Below, piece by piece: positions 9,175 to 21,416 of a DNA stretch of 64,000 nt. The notes under the pieces are model-generated. The model saw nothing but the letters and a program-made list of their open reading frames with translations. It was not told the origin of the DNA and did no database searches. Within the stretch, counting starts at the first letter, position 1, and every line of letters starts with the position of its first letter. Source of the stretch: Triglochin maritima. Its lineage: Eukaryota; Streptophyta; Magnoliopsida; Alismatales; Juncaginaceae. The position numbers and the translations under genes are program-made. Where the stretch lies: NCBI GenBank assembly GCA_963682175.1, contig OY821792.1:1067501-1131500 (forward strand), read 5' to 3'.

Positions 9175-12100
9175 CTCCCTGTCAAACTTGGCTGGTGATT
9201 TAGGCCGAGTTTGGTGACAAAGGCACGGAAGGCCTCCTTTGGTAAGGCCTTAGTGAAGACATCAGCAAGTTGAAGTCTGGATGGCACATGCTTGGTAATG
9301 AGAAGTCCAAGTGCTACTCGTTCCCTCACAAAGTGGTAGTCAAGTTCAATATGCTTGGTCCTGGCATGAAAAACAGGATTAATAGACATGTGTAATGCAC
9401 TTAAATTATCACAGAAAAGAGTGGGAGCATTAGGTAGAGGAATCTGAAGATCACGAAGGGGAAAGGTAAGCCAAGTGAGATCTGCTGTAGCTACAGCCAT
9501 TGCTCGATATTCGGCTTCTGCACTAGATCGAGAAACTGTAGGTTGTTTCTTGGTTTTCCAAGACAGACAGTTAGATCCCAGAAATATGCAATGGCCACTT
9601 GTGGACCTTCTAGTTTCTTCACAACCAGCCCAATCGCTATCACTGAATGCATACAAATCGAGTGATAAATTTTTATGAATGTGCATACCATAAGGAATGG
9701 ACCCATTTACATATCGAAGAATTCTTTTTAGTAGTGAAAAATGATAATTGGATGGAGAGTGCATGAATTGACAAATGAAATTTACGCTATAGGTCAGATC
9801 AGGCTTGGTCAAGGTCAAATATTGAAGAGCGCCTACTATTTGTCTAAAGTAAGTTGGATCATGAAACATGTTATTATCCCGATTTTTATCTAGTCTAGCA
9901 GGTAGGGGTGTGCTGATGTACTTAGAATTTTGCATATTTGCCCTGTGAATGATACTAGAAGCATAGTGTTGTTGTGTTAAGAATATGCCATTTTTGTCTC
10001 TTTTTACTTCAATGCCAAGAAAATGGTGAAGTGCTCCTAGATCTTTCATTGAGAATTCATGTGCAAGATCAGAAATTAGTGACTGAACATTATTCTTATT
10101 CGATCCAGTAATAATAATATCATCCACATATATGAGTAAAAATAGAGGTCCATTGTAATGAGAAATAAAAAGAGAGTTGTCAGAAGTGCTACTATAGAAA
10201 CCCTTAGAAAGCAAGAAAGTAGTGAAACGATCATACCATGCTCGAGGTGACTGTTTGAGTCCATAGAGAGCCTTATTCAGCTTACAAACATGGTTTGGAA
10301 AATCAGTAGAAACAAAACCAGGCACTTGTGACATATAAACTATCTCATCAATAGATCCATGAAGAAAGGCATTTTTAACATCTAATTGATTTATCACCCA
10401 ATCATTCATGGTAGCAAGACTGAGTATAAGTCTAATAGTCGTAGGTTTAACCACAGGAGAGAAGGTTTCAAGGTAGTCCACCCCTTCAATTTGCTTGTAC
10501 CCTTTAGCTACAAGCCTAGCCTTTAATTTGTCCAAGGATCCATCAGGATGAAGTTTTACCCTGAAAACCCATTTGCATCCAATGGTATGCATATTCTTTT
10601 GTTTTGGTACTAAATTCCATGTGTTGTTTTGTTGGAGAGCATGCATTTCTTCTTCCATAGCCTTTTCCATCCCGGGTGATTAAGAGCTTCCTTAACAGAA
10701 CTGGGTTCATGAGGAAGGGGTTTGATGTGGTGAAATAAGGCATATTTAGGATTAGGTTTGACAATACCAGTTTGAGATCTAGTGGTCATAGGATGTTTAT
10801 TACTTTCATTTATATGTAAAGTTGTGGTGATTGGACCAACTTCTTCATGGAAGTTATCATTAATGTCAACATGTGAAGATGTGGCTTCAGTGTTCGTATC
10901 ATATATAGAGAGTTGTGATTGTGGTTGAGTGTTACTAGATTTATCAGTATATGTAGTAGATTCTGAGTGTAGAGGTGAAGAGTCAACATGATTTTCTAAA
11001 TGAGTATTTCCAGCATTATGCAAACTAGGTGATGTAGGAGACATGCCAGTGATAGGGTTAGTATGCTCAGTTGTTTGAGGTGGAAAAGTATCACCTGAGG
11101 TATGTGCTGGTGGAGCCTCATCTTGTGTAAAGGTATTGTGGTCTGGCCAAGGTTCCCCTGCAGTACCTGTATTTCCTTTTTCCACAATAGGCAATGTGCT
11201 TGAATCTATATCAACACTTTTTATGAGAGAAAAAGGTTGAGAAGTAGATTCATCATTGTTATGGGTGGAAGAATCATCATTTTCACAAAACCATTCAGAA
11301 AACACAGAAACAGTGGATTCAAAATCATTTTTGTCCAGAAAATTTGGAGTTTTCTTGAAGGGAAAGTAATTCTCATTAAAAATAACGTGCCTTGTCATGT
11401 AGATTTTCTTGGTTTGAGGATCAAAGCACATGTACCCTTTATGTCTTAGACTATATCCAAGAAAAACACATGCAGACGATCTATCAGATAGCTTATTTTG
11501 AGCATACTCTCTCAAACATGGAAAACATAAGCACCCAAACACTCTGAGACAAGTATAATCAGGTTTTCTTGAAAACAGAGACTCATAGGGTATGTGACCA
11601 GTTTTATTTGGAAGTCTATTTAAAAGAAACACAGCTGTATTAAAGGCCTCCACCCAGTACCTTTTGGGTACTCCACTATTAATGAGTAAAGTAAGTCCCA
11701 TGTCTACAATGAGTCTATGCCTTCTCTCTACTACTCCATTTTGCTCTGGAGTGTGAGGACATGACATTTGCAGATTAACACCACTGGATTTTAGATGGTT
11801 TTGAAAATTATTTGAGGAAAATTCACCACCACCATCACATTGAAAAGTTTTAATACCAACATTGAATTGCTTTTGGATATTTTTTTCGAAAACTACATAG
11901 CAATTAAAAAAATCAGATTTGAACTTTAATGGGAAAATCCAAGTGTATTTAGTAAAATCATCCACAAAGCAAGCATAATATCTAAAATCGTTTCTTCCCA
12001 CAATAGGAGAAGGTCCCCACAAGTCACAATGTATCTTATTAAAAGGTTCAGAGGAAAAGGAATCAGATTGTGCAAAAGGAAGTTTAGTGGCTTTGCCAAG

Positions 12101-13542
12101 TTGGCAGCTACTGCAAAGAGAAATTAGGCTGGTAGTCATTTTTGTGATGCAAATATTGCCTTTTGTTTGGAGGTCTTCCAACACTTTATGACTAGGATGT
12201 CCAAGTCTACAATGCCATGTATGGAAATCTACGTATCTTTGCCTGTTTGAAAAAAATGCTCTATGAGGTTTACTGGGAAGAGAGTAAAGGTCATCTTTTA
12301 ACTTCCCAGTAGTAATTATGGTTCCAGTAAGTCTATTTTTTATAAAGAATTGAGTGCTTGAGAATTCAATATTATAAGGAAAGTTTTTAGTGAACTTGCT
12401 TACAGACAGTAGATTTTGTTTCATGTGAGGTGCAAACAGTACATCATTTAAAACAAGTGATCCCTTATCATATTTGATTTTGGCAGTTCCAGTGTGAGTG
12501 ATAGGTAATAAGTGCCCATTTCCTACCATTATTCTATCGGATCCACTATAGGGTCTAAGGGAATGAAGCATACCTGCGTTACCTGTTATGTGAGCTGTGG
12601 CTCCAGAATCTGGGTACCAATCTTCAGAGGAGTCCTCTACAGTCATGGCAGCTAGGGCTTGGGGTAACTCCCTTGGTTGAAAGGAGTGATTGAAGCGATG
12701 CCAGCATTTTATGGCCTCATGTCCTGGCTTCATGCATATCTGACAGACGACATAGGGTCTCCTCTGAGTCTGATTGATGCCTTCAGTTCCTTTGCTATTA
12801 GCTTCTCCAACAGAACTCGTATCTTGTGCATTGGGCAGTGGAGGTGGCTTTCCTTGAGCATTGGGTTGAAACTCTCTGCCTTTAGAAGAAAAGCCTCCAT
12901 CCTTCTGCCCTTTGCCTTGTTTTTTCCCTTTCCTTCTTGTCTTTGACCAAAAAAGGCCATTTGGACCTCTTCTTCTGCCTCATGATTCTTAATACGAAGC
13001 TCATAGCTTTGAAGCATAGGAACCAAATCAAGATATGAAGGAAGAGGGGGCTTTAGATGGACTGTGGTAAAGGCATTGTATTCCTTTCCAAGCCCGTTTA
13101 ACATCCAAAACACCTTTGTTTGATCTCTGACTGGCCTACCGATAGCGGCAAGCTCATCACAGAACAACTTGAATTTGCTAAGGTACTCTTGGAGATCCTT
13201 ACAAGTTTTCTTGCGGAGCAACTGGAGCTGTTGAAGAAGTTGGAATTCACGTTCTTCAGAGTTTTGAGCAAAGGAATGCTTCAACGCTTCCCAGACTTCT
13301 TTTGATGTCTCCAGACGAACTACAACGCTGAGAGCTTCCTCTCCAAGAAGGCGATCTGACCGTTTCCACATGTTATACTCTGGATTTGGTGAAATCTTTG
13401 GTTCAGATCCTTCGTTGGACTCCTTAACAGTTTTTGCCGGCATAGGAAAATCTCCATCGATGAACCCGATCATTCCTTGCGACTCCATGAGTCCAAGAAC
13501 TTGCATTTCCCACAGCAGGTAGTTTGAGGAAGACAACTTCAT
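9117..13542 (-). pseudogene. Copia gag-pol polyprotein, two frameshifts
   Basis: The polyprotein reads leftward. Gag starts near 13542 (MKLSSSNYLLW) and includes a UBN2-like region. A zinc knuckle, CQICMKPGHEAIKC, is met only after a frame change in an A-run near 12920. The next frame (12733-10610) has protease WYPDSGATAH, the GAG-pre-integrase HCRLGHPSH motif and the integrase triad: Asp in HCDLWGP, Asp in QCDGGGEF, Glu in EQNGVVERRH. A 1 bp loss in an A-run near 10662 separates reverse transcriptase and RNase H (10670-9117), which keep the YVDDIIITG active site and AEAEYRAM. The last codons run about 58 bp into the 3' LTR. All domains are recognisable, so the breaks are recent. Confidence 0.93.
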
Positions 13543-13661
13543 GGAAACGAAGTTGGTGACACTTACAGAGGTGGGAAACGGGTAAGGATTGGACGATCCA
13601 GAGAGGAGTGGAACTCATGTCGCCATCGGAAGATGTAGCAAGCTTTTTCTTCAAGATCAGA

Positions 13662-13673
13662 GCTCTGATACCA
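13662..13673 (-). other. Primer binding site of copia element 1
   Basis: On the minus strand this reads TGGTATCAGAGC, complementary to the 3' end of initiator tRNA-Met, directly after the 5' LTR. Confidence 0.9.
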
Positions 13674-14194
13674 TGCGAGAACTCCACCAAGGTGGTCAAG
13701 CAAAGACGATCGTAACCCTAAACGAGGGTTCACACATGCACAACCAAAGAAACACAAACAGAAGATGAAGACGAAGACGAAGACGAAGACTAGGGTTTAG
13801 GAAACCCTTGCGGCGGAAAAAAAATGGTTGCGTCTTTTTTCGTTAGGGTTTTCTTACGCTGTTACACCATTTATATATGAGACGTAATCGGATTTCTAAA
13901 TCTGGTAAACCGATATTATACATGAACAAAGTAAAGCATAATCAGACCATCTAGTTTGGATCCGGTTGCCTCAGTGGACTTGACCCGGATTCATCATATC
14001 TGGTGCCTAACTTGATCATGAGCTCAATCCCTGATTTAGACTGGCACCTTGATTAGATACCAGAGTCTAATTAGGTCTTAAACCAACACGTATTCAAATT
14101 AAGTCCTGGATTGATTTAATGAGGGTCAAGTATTCATCATGGGCTAGATGTCATTCCTTGTACAAGTAGGGTTGGATCCTCATGTATTCTGATA
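13674..14194 (-). repeat. 5' LTR of copia element 1
   Basis: A 521 bp repeat. It carries a GAAGAC-type microsatellite (13764-13789) two units longer than in the 3' LTR, which explains most of the length difference. Confidence 0.93.
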
Positions 14195-14431
14195 GAGATG
14201 TCAGACGGTCGACCGTTTGCTTCTCGGTCTACCGAACATGTTCCATGCGGATGTACCGAACATTCTCAGTAGCTTCGACATTTCTCTGGAAATCTCTATT
14301 CGGTGTACCGAAGGGGTATCAGTCATCCGAATATAGTAATTATTAACTTATTAATTAATTAATTTAGCAATTATCTAAATTTATAATCAATTATCTTTTT
14401 AATAAAAAAATATAAAAAATTACGGACGTTC

Positions 14432-14566
14432 GACGGAGCCGCCCCGCGTAGGAGAGAGGCGTCTTAGACAGACGCCCGTCCCATGGGCGGGGCGTCTGGG
14501 TAAAACGCCCCCCATGGGGGAGGCGTCTTACCCAGACGCCCCTCTCCTATGCGGGGCGGCTCCGTC
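14432..14566. repeat. 135 bp GC-rich hairpin, element D right
   Basis: The outer arms of 25 bp (14432-14456 and 14542-14566, starting GACGGAGCCGCCCCGC) pair with one mismatch, and inner GCGTCTTACCCAGACGCC-type units pair again, so the whole block can fold into one long stem. It occupies the right-end position that matches the GC-rich block of element B. Confidence 0.85.
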
Positions 14567-16186
14567 GGACGCCCACAATTTTTTATTATTTTTTTATTAA
14601 AAAGATGTTAGATATTTTACTAGATTCGAGTACAACGGGGCGTCCGTTGGCTCATTACTGACCTCTAAAATATTATTTTTTATGATTATAAGAGGAAGAC
14701 GAAGAGAGATGTGTGAAAAGAGGGTAAAATGTCGCGTTATAACAGTAGAAATGAGAGAATGACAAAATGGTAATCTGTTAGGGGCGATTTAAGTAGTTTT
14801 AGGGCGACGAATAACAGTTTAGTAATAATATGACCTTTTTGGGTGTTTTTATTTGACTCTGATTTTGGGTTTTGGTGTGTAAATTGTGAGATAGATGCCT
14901 TTTTTTTGGTGTTTTGACTTTGATATTGTGTTTGTGAGTTCTAGGATTTGGGCTTTTGTATTTTTGGAATTTGGAAGAAATTTTGGTCTTTCTGTATTTT
15001 GACTTTGAGTTTGTGGTTACCGGAGGAAAGCTGCTGCTATTGTTGTGCTTCAAAATTGAAATTTTGTTTGCTATGGAAAATGAAATTGGTTTATGTAACT
15101 AGAATGAGTAGTACTCCATCTAGAGTTGCATCTTCTTTTTGTCGATCTTTCTTCACCTCAGTTCAGAACTCAATTCCAAGACCCATTCTAGTTATTTGAT
15201 TTGCTCATCATTAAATCTCTTAAAATCCTCTGGATCATTAAACTACAACCTACATATATGAAACCATAATGATATTGCATCCTAGAAAATTCGATTGATT
15301 TGTTGCTTGATTAATTACCAACTAAATGAGTCCTTTGTCTAACAGGCATTATGAGTTGACTTAAAAAATTGATGAAATCCTTATCTTGTTTGGAGTTTAT
15401 TCTTTGGCAAGAGATTGGCCATTGATTCATAATCAACCTAAACATGTTCTTAGTTCAGAGATCGGACACTCTTGACATGTTTTTCTTTATGACCAACATT
15501 TAGTCTTTTTTCCCCCTTAAATCATTATATATATGGTTAATTTGGGCATTGAGTGATCTTAATTTTTTTGTTCTGAAAATTGGGTTTCAGCACTGGATCA
15601 AAGATGAGTAAACTCAGTGTGAGGGTGAAAGATCAAGACGGGTTTCCCAGCTTTTCTCTTGTCAACAAAGCCACTGGTGAAGCGATTCAGCATTCCGACG
15701 ACCATGAACAGGTAATCAAACATCTTTTTTTTTCACATAAACAGCTTCATTTTGATGTATGTCAGATTGCTGTTGCTCAAATATTTTGAAGACTGTAAGA
15801 TTTTTAATCCACTAGATTGAGCTTTACTTCAGTTAGTAGCTATGAAGTGGCTTGATGTTGAATTTAAAACTAATCTAGATAAATCCTACAGATTGAAAAA
15901 TGTACTTAATTATGACGTAAAAATATATATGATGTAGGTTCGTCTTGTTCCGTTCAATCCAGAAGTGTTGGATGAATCGTTTTTGTGGATGATACCGGCG
16001 AGGGATTTCGTTGCATCAGGAGGGTCAACAACATTTTAATGAATTTCGAGGGGACAAGAACAACAATGCAGAGGGTGTTCAAGATGGAACTAAGATTGTC
16101 CTCTGGGATTGGTTTAATAATGAAAATCAGAGGTGGAAGATGGCACAATATTGTAAGTTCTCAAATCAATTTTAATTTCTTCATTT

Positions 16187-16470
16187 TGTTAAAAGCAACA
16201 GCTGGCTCAGCCCAAACGGTCATCCTCGCCCACAAGGCAACATATCTCCATCCACATACAAGGCAACACCAATCTCCACGTATCAAGCAATACCACAAGG
16301 CAACATATCTCCATCTTATACAAGGCAACACCAATCTCCACGTATCAAGCAATATAATTGTAAATATGGAAACAATTCAAACGACTATCTCCAAAACATA
16401 TATATGTATCAACACTTCTGTAATACAATTAATAATAATAAAACCGATATTCAAATTGTGAACTTCAATA
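16187..16470 (+). repeat. 5' LTR of copia element 2, with internal 63 bp tandem duplication
   Basis: It starts TGTTAAAAGCAAC. Inside, a 63 bp unit starting CACAAGGCAACATATCTCCA occurs twice back to back (16231-16293 and 16294-16356). Both LTRs carry the duplication, so it predates this insertion. Confidence 0.93.
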
Positions 16471-16482
16471 TGGTATCAGAGC
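16471..16482 (+). other. Primer binding site of copia element 2
   Basis: TGGTATCAGAGC, complementary to the initiator tRNA-Met 3' end, follows the 5' LTR directly. Confidence 0.92.
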
Positions 16483-16711
16483 GTCGATCTCAGACGTAAA
16501 AAGAGTTGCCTCATCGACGGCAATCTCTCAGACCACCGCCTCAGTCCACTCAAGTCATCATTGACTACCCACCAAAATCCCAAACACAAACCATCATCAT
16601 CGGTCGACCGACCTCAGAAAAAAAAAACTCCAACATCATCGGTCGACTGACCTCTGTTTCAAAGCACTCGACGAGGGGGATTGAAGCAGGAGCCACACCC
16701 TACCCCTCGCC

Positions 16712-19700
16712 ATGGCAACAGACGGGGCAACGCCTCAGAGATTGACCACCCAAGTACTAAATGGTACGAATTACCTTTCATGGGCTCGATCGGTCACCTT
16801 GTCCCTCAGTGGGAAGGGAAAACTCGGTCATATCACTGGCCACACGAAGAAACCAACCATCGACGATGCCAAGATCGAAGAGTGGCAGACCACTGATCAC
16901 CTTACGATGACCTGGGTGCTCAACTCCATACAACCGCAGATCGCCAAACTATTCATCTACTCCGACTCGGCCAAGGAGCTCTGGGACTCCATCCACGATC
17001 TATACGGTAAACAACAGAACTTTGCTCATGTATTTAAAGTTAAACAAGAACTCTCTCAAACCGGGCAAGGGCAAAGGACAGTCACCGAGTATCTCGGTGC
17101 ACTAAAGAGTCGATGGGATGAACTCGCAATCTATGAACCGCCAACAACAGACCCTAAAATCATCAAAGAACGGGTCGAGCAAAATCGGGTCTACCAGTTC
17201 CTGGTAGGACTCGACTCTAGCTACGAGACCCTAAAATCTCAAGTTCTGCTATCATCGGAGCTACCGCCCCTCAGCCAGATCGTCTCTATGGTCCAACGAG
17301 AGGAAAGAAGGAGACATGCCATGCAACAAACTACCAATCCAGAAAATCAAGCATTCGCAGCAGCGCACAACCGAAATCAAAACGCAAAAGCAAAAACTCA
17401 ATTCGGGAAACGAAAAGATGAACATTGTGATAACTGCAAGAAACCAGGACATAGCCGCGACCGATGTTGGTTTCTCTACCCGCACCTCCGACCACCCAAG
17501 GATGGCACCGGAGAACGAAGGGGGGACGGGAGAGGACGACCAGGCGGCGGACCCGACTCAGGTTTTTCTCTAAACCCTAACCCTAATTTTTCTGATGGAA
17601 AGCAAAAATGGTCGCAGATCGGGTCCGCTACCGATAGCCGAGGTTATATATCCGAGACATTCGCGGATTCTCCCACACCCGACAACCGACAACCGACCGC
17701 CGATAAATGGACAGGTCGACGCACATCCGGGTACACCTGACTATGCCGTGCACGCCAATGCGAGAGGACCAGATATGTACGCCAATGCGAGAGGAAGCTT
17801 TGGGAGCGGGCCGAATTCAGCCCATAAGGAGCTGGGCCTGGTTCTGGCGCACCTCAACAATTTGCTTAGTAAAAATCAGAGCTCCCAAGGTGTTGGGTCA
17901 GGTATAACTCAGTTTTTTGCTCATCAAAGTATTAATCAACCTTGTGCTAATCAAACTTTTACACCTAACTCTTGGATTATAGACACAGGTGCCACTGATC
18001 ATATGACCGGTAATACAGATCTTATACGTGATATCCAATATAACCCAGATTTAAATAAATTCGTGATTGTGGCTAATGGTAATCAAATTAGAATTAGCGG
18101 CACGGGACATTCAACATTACTTAATAACACCTCTGAACATGTCCTATATATCCCAGAACTTGCATCTAATCTACTATCTGTAGCAAGGATAACAAGAAAT
18201 TTAAATTGTAATGTTATTTTCTCACCTTTTGATGTGTTATTTCAGGACCGAACATCAGGGAAGATGATTGGTAGAGGATTTCTCACAAATGGCTTGTATG
18301 TGCTAGAGTCAAATAACAATATGATTGCTAATAATGTGTCACAATTTAACTCTAACTTGTGGCACAAACGCATGGGACACCCATCTATGTTAGTTTTAAA
18401 ACAATTATTTCTTGCTTTAAATTTAAATGCTGAAATATGTTGTGAGACATGTCGTCTTGCGAAACAAACCAGGTTACCTTTTCATGCATCCACCTCTAAG
18501 ACAGGAAAGCCACTGGAGATGATACACTCTGACATCTGGAGTCCCGCCCCGGTTGAATCTTACAATGGTTTTAAGTATTTTATTACCTTTATTGACGATT
18601 TCTCTCGCACAACTTGGCTTTATTTGCTTATATCAAAATCTGATGTTTTTCCTATTTTTTGTGAATATGTTTCCTTGGTAGAAAATTTGTATGACACAAA
18701 AATAAAAATCCTTTGATATGATAATGGCACTGAATACACCAGTAATGTTTTTCAACACTTTCTAAAAGAAAAAGGGATCTTTCATCAAACTACTTGTGTT
18801 AACACCCCTGAACAAAATGGAATATCTGAAAGAAAAAATAGGCACCTCTTAAATGTCACTAGAGCACTTTTGTTTCAAACTCATGTACCTAAAGTTTTTT
18901 GGTCCGAAGCCATCTTAACTGTTGTTTACCTGATTAATCGTCTGCCCAGTCCCATAATCCAAAACAAACAACCCTTAGAAATTATGAATGGTAGGCGAAT
19001 GACCCTCGATCATCTAAGGATTTTTGGCTGCACCTGCTATGTTCACAAAAACCATCCTGATAAACTCGATTTTCGTTCTGTGAAATCTGTTTTCCTTGGG
19101 TACTCCTTTCAAAAAAAGGGTACAAATGTTACGATCCTTCTGAAAGTAAACTTTATGTTTCACGAGACGTGTCCTTCTTCGAACATGAACCTTATTTTGA
19201 ATCTACAAAATCTAATCCCTCAAGTGAGATATCTCCTCTCCCTATCTTTGATATGTTTGATATCTCTTCTCTTGAGGAAACTCCCATTCCTCAAGATGGG
19301 GGAGATGAATACACAGGAAATACAAGAGAGCAAAATGACGAACAGGTACAACCACAAGACATGATTACAACAAGGAGGTCCATGAGACCCACTCGTGCTC
19401 CATCTCATCTCCAAGACTTTGTGACTTACAACGTCACATACCCCATCCAAAATTATATCTCTTACAATGCTATATCTTCATCCCATCGTAGTTTTTTGAA
19501 TGTTATCGATCAAGTTAGTGAACCTACCTCCTACCATGATGCCCTTAATCATCCCCATTGGGTACAAGCTATGCAGGATGAGGTAGATGCCCTAGAAAAA
19601 AATCGAACATGGACCCTTGTTCCCATCAAACCCGAAATAAAACCTGTAGGATGTAAATGGGTATATAAGATTAAGTATAATAGCAATGGTTCTATTGATC

Positions 19701-21063
19701 GGTACAAGGCTAGATTAGTCGCTAAAGGATACACTCAAACCTACGGTCTTGACTATCTCGAAACCTTCGCCCCGGTAGCAAAAATGAACACGGTAAGAGT
19801 CCTCCTTTCTATAGCCGTCAACTATGGTTGGAATCTGTATTAGATGGATGTTCGAAATGCATTTCTACAAGGGACCCTGGAAGAAGAAGTCTACATGACT
19901 CCCCCTCCAGGGTACAACTCAGCACATAATCAGGTTTGCCAACTCCACAAATCCATTTACGGATTAAAGCAATCACCCAGGACATGGTATGCAAAACTCA
20001 GCTTCTCCCTTCTCCAATTTGGTTTTTCTAAATGTTCCGCTGATGCATCTATGTTTACCAAACATCATAACAATATCACCACAATTATTCTTGTTTATGT
20101 AGATGATATTATAATCACAGGAAATAGTGACAATGAAATCAACCTCGTAAAATCATATTTAAAATCCAAATTTGACATCAAGGACCTAAGATTTATGAAA
20201 TATTTTTTAGGCATTGAACTTGCATATTCTAAGAAAGGTCTTTTTTTATCTCAACGAAAATATGTCATAGATCTTTTAAAAGAAACTGGTAAAATAGGAT
20301 CCAAACCTGCTAACACCCCCATTGAGACAAATCGAAAGGTAAGTCCCAACGAGGGAGAACCCCTACAAAATATAGGACAATTTCAAAGGTTAGTTGGGAA
20401 ACTCATTTACCTCACTATCACCAGACCCGATATCACTTATGCAGTAAGTGTAATTAGCCAGTTCATGCATGCCCCAAACACACAACACCTCGATATAGTG
20501 GATAGAATCCTGAGATATCTAAAGAAAACCCCAGGGCAAGGAATATGGATGAAAAGAAATAACTCTAATTCAATAATTGGTTATTCTGATGCAGATTGGG
20601 CAGGTAGTCATGATCGCAAATCCACTACTGGTTTTTGCACGTTCGTTGGTGGAAATCTAGTCACATGGAGAAGCAAAAAGCAAAATGTCGTTGCACGATC
20701 CAGTGCAGAGGCAGAATACCGGGCCATGGCATCTACCACCAGTGAATTAGTTTGGCTCAAACAACTCCTCAAGGATATGAAAATTCCGTATCAAAAACCT
20801 ATGCGAATGTACTGTGATAACAACGCAGCTCGGCACATTGCCTCTAATCCAGTCTTCCATGAACGAACAAGCATATAGAAGTCGACTGCCACTTTATCAG
20901 AGAAAAAATCCAAGCAAAAGAAATAGAGGTCCCCTATGTCCAAAGCAAAGATCAACTCGCTGATATCTTCACCAAGCCTCTGGATCAAAAACAATTTCAT
21001 AACATTCTCGACAAGTTGGGATCCTTCAACCTCTTCCGGACCCAACTTGAGGGGGAGTGTTAA
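16712..21063 (+). pseudogene. Copia gag-pol polyprotein, five lesions
   Basis: Gag starts at 16712 (MATDGATPQRL) and includes a UBN2-type region and the knuckle CDNCKKPGHSRDRC. It loses frame near 17700; pol continues in another frame with protease WIIDTGATDHM, the KRMGHPSML zinc region and integrase HSDIWSP. A TGA at 18714 replaces the codon before YDNGTEY; integrase continues with EQNGISERKNR. One A is missing from an A-run near 19115. Reverse transcriptase follows, with a TAG at 19841 just before MDVRNAFLQG, then YVDDIIITG, and RNase H with AEAEYRAM. One A is missing again near 20870 after FHERT. The frame then resumes through LADIFTKPL and ends at TAA 21061-21063. The two stops fit C-to-T change of CGA and CAG. 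It cannot make a full polyprotein. Confidence 0.93.
21047..21057 (+). other. Polypurine tract of copia element 2
   Basis: The purine-rich run CTTGAGGGGGAG ends at the first base of the 3' LTR and overlaps the end of the pol frame. Confidence 0.85.
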
Positions 21064-21344
21064 AAGCAACAGCTGGCTCAGCCCAAACGGTCATCCTCGT
21101 CCACAAGGCAACATATCTCCATCCACATACAAGGCAACACCAATCTCCACGTATCAAGCAATACCACAAGGCAACATATCTCCATCTTATACAAGGCAAC
21201 ACCAATCTCCACGTATCAAGCAATATATTTGTAAATATGGAAACAATTCAAACGGCTATCTCCAAAACATATATATGTATCGACACTTCTGTAATACAAT
21301 TAATAATAATAATAAAACCGATATTCAAATTGTGAACTTCAATA
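21058..21344 (+). repeat. 3' LTR of copia element 2
   Basis: A 287 bp copy of the 5' LTR with four substitutions and one extra AAT near its end. Confidence 0.93.
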
Positions 21345-21416
21345 ATTTGATTTCTCTATTAATTGTTGTTAGTCTAACGTTCCATTAATGTTTGGCGAAT
21401 TACATACATGCAGGAA

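Larger units (their letters stand above)
8665..14194 (-). mobile_element. Ty1-copia retrotransposon 1 (minus strand), nested in element D
   Basis: Two long terminal repeats bound it, and the exact 5 bp duplication GAGAT lies at 8660-8664 and 14195-14199. On the minus strand the order is 5' LTR, primer binding site, gag, protease, integrase, reverse transcriptase, RNase H, purine tract, 3' LTR, which is the copia order. By eye the LTRs differ at about 11 positions in 509 aligned bases plus a 12 bp GAAGAC-repeat change, so it is moderately young. It inserted into a pre-existing MULE, which dates the MULE as older. Two coding frameshifts make it non-autonomous now. Confidence 0.95.
8020..14821. 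mobile_element. Mutator-like element D in lectin intron 1, split by a copia element
   Basis: The ends share the ACTTAAATCG core with elements A, B and E (left 8020-8060, right 14781-14821). A 9 bp flank differing at one base (ATAATAATA at 8011-8019, GTAATAATA at 14822-14830) is the likely target duplication. Without the nested copia element it is about 1.27 kb, so it is non-autonomous. It keeps transposase exon 1 (8174-8203, MSDEAPRSSE, GTAATG donor), a second exon trace near 8443, the CGGTGTACCGAA repeat segment near 14264-14340, and GC-rich stem-loop blocks at both ends. Confidence 0.8.
16187..21344 (+). mobile_element. Ty1-copia retrotransposon 2 in the last lectin intron
   Basis: The element has LTRs of 284 and 287 bp that differ at only 4 positions plus one AAT unit, so it is young. 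Flanks match at 4 of 5 bases (CATTT / AATTT), depending on where the LTR end is placed. Domain order is gag, protease, integrase, reverse transcriptase, RNase H. It is oriented with the host pseudogene and lies between the split halves of its stop codon. Confidence 0.95.
7102..21416 (+). pseudogene. EULS3: EULS3-like lectin, copy 1, disrupted
   Basis: The exons match the intact paralogue at 22201-24932: exon 1 7102-7443, exon 2 15591-15711, exon 3 15938-16152, and a last exon from 21414. Exon 1 encodes a His/Pro/Gln-rich N-terminal tail and the beginning of the EUL domain (FRVYCKAREDYSITIRDG). EUL domains are carbohydrate-binding folds related to ricin-B lectins, with nucleocytoplasmic roles in stress responses. 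This copy is broken: exon 2 has one extra T, giving an in-frame TAA after HWIKDE; exon 3 has a short deletion after the Trp codon (about 15988) and a 1 bp loss in a G run near 16052. Intron 1 was enlarged to over 8 kb by a MULE plus a copia element, and the last intron holds another copia element. Exon 1 could still give a short truncated protein. Confidence 0.85.

Noticed and set aside
13424..13757. Two short minus-strand frames ahead of copia gag
   Set aside because: They are alternative frames of the copia leader and LTR; one starts inside the LTR.
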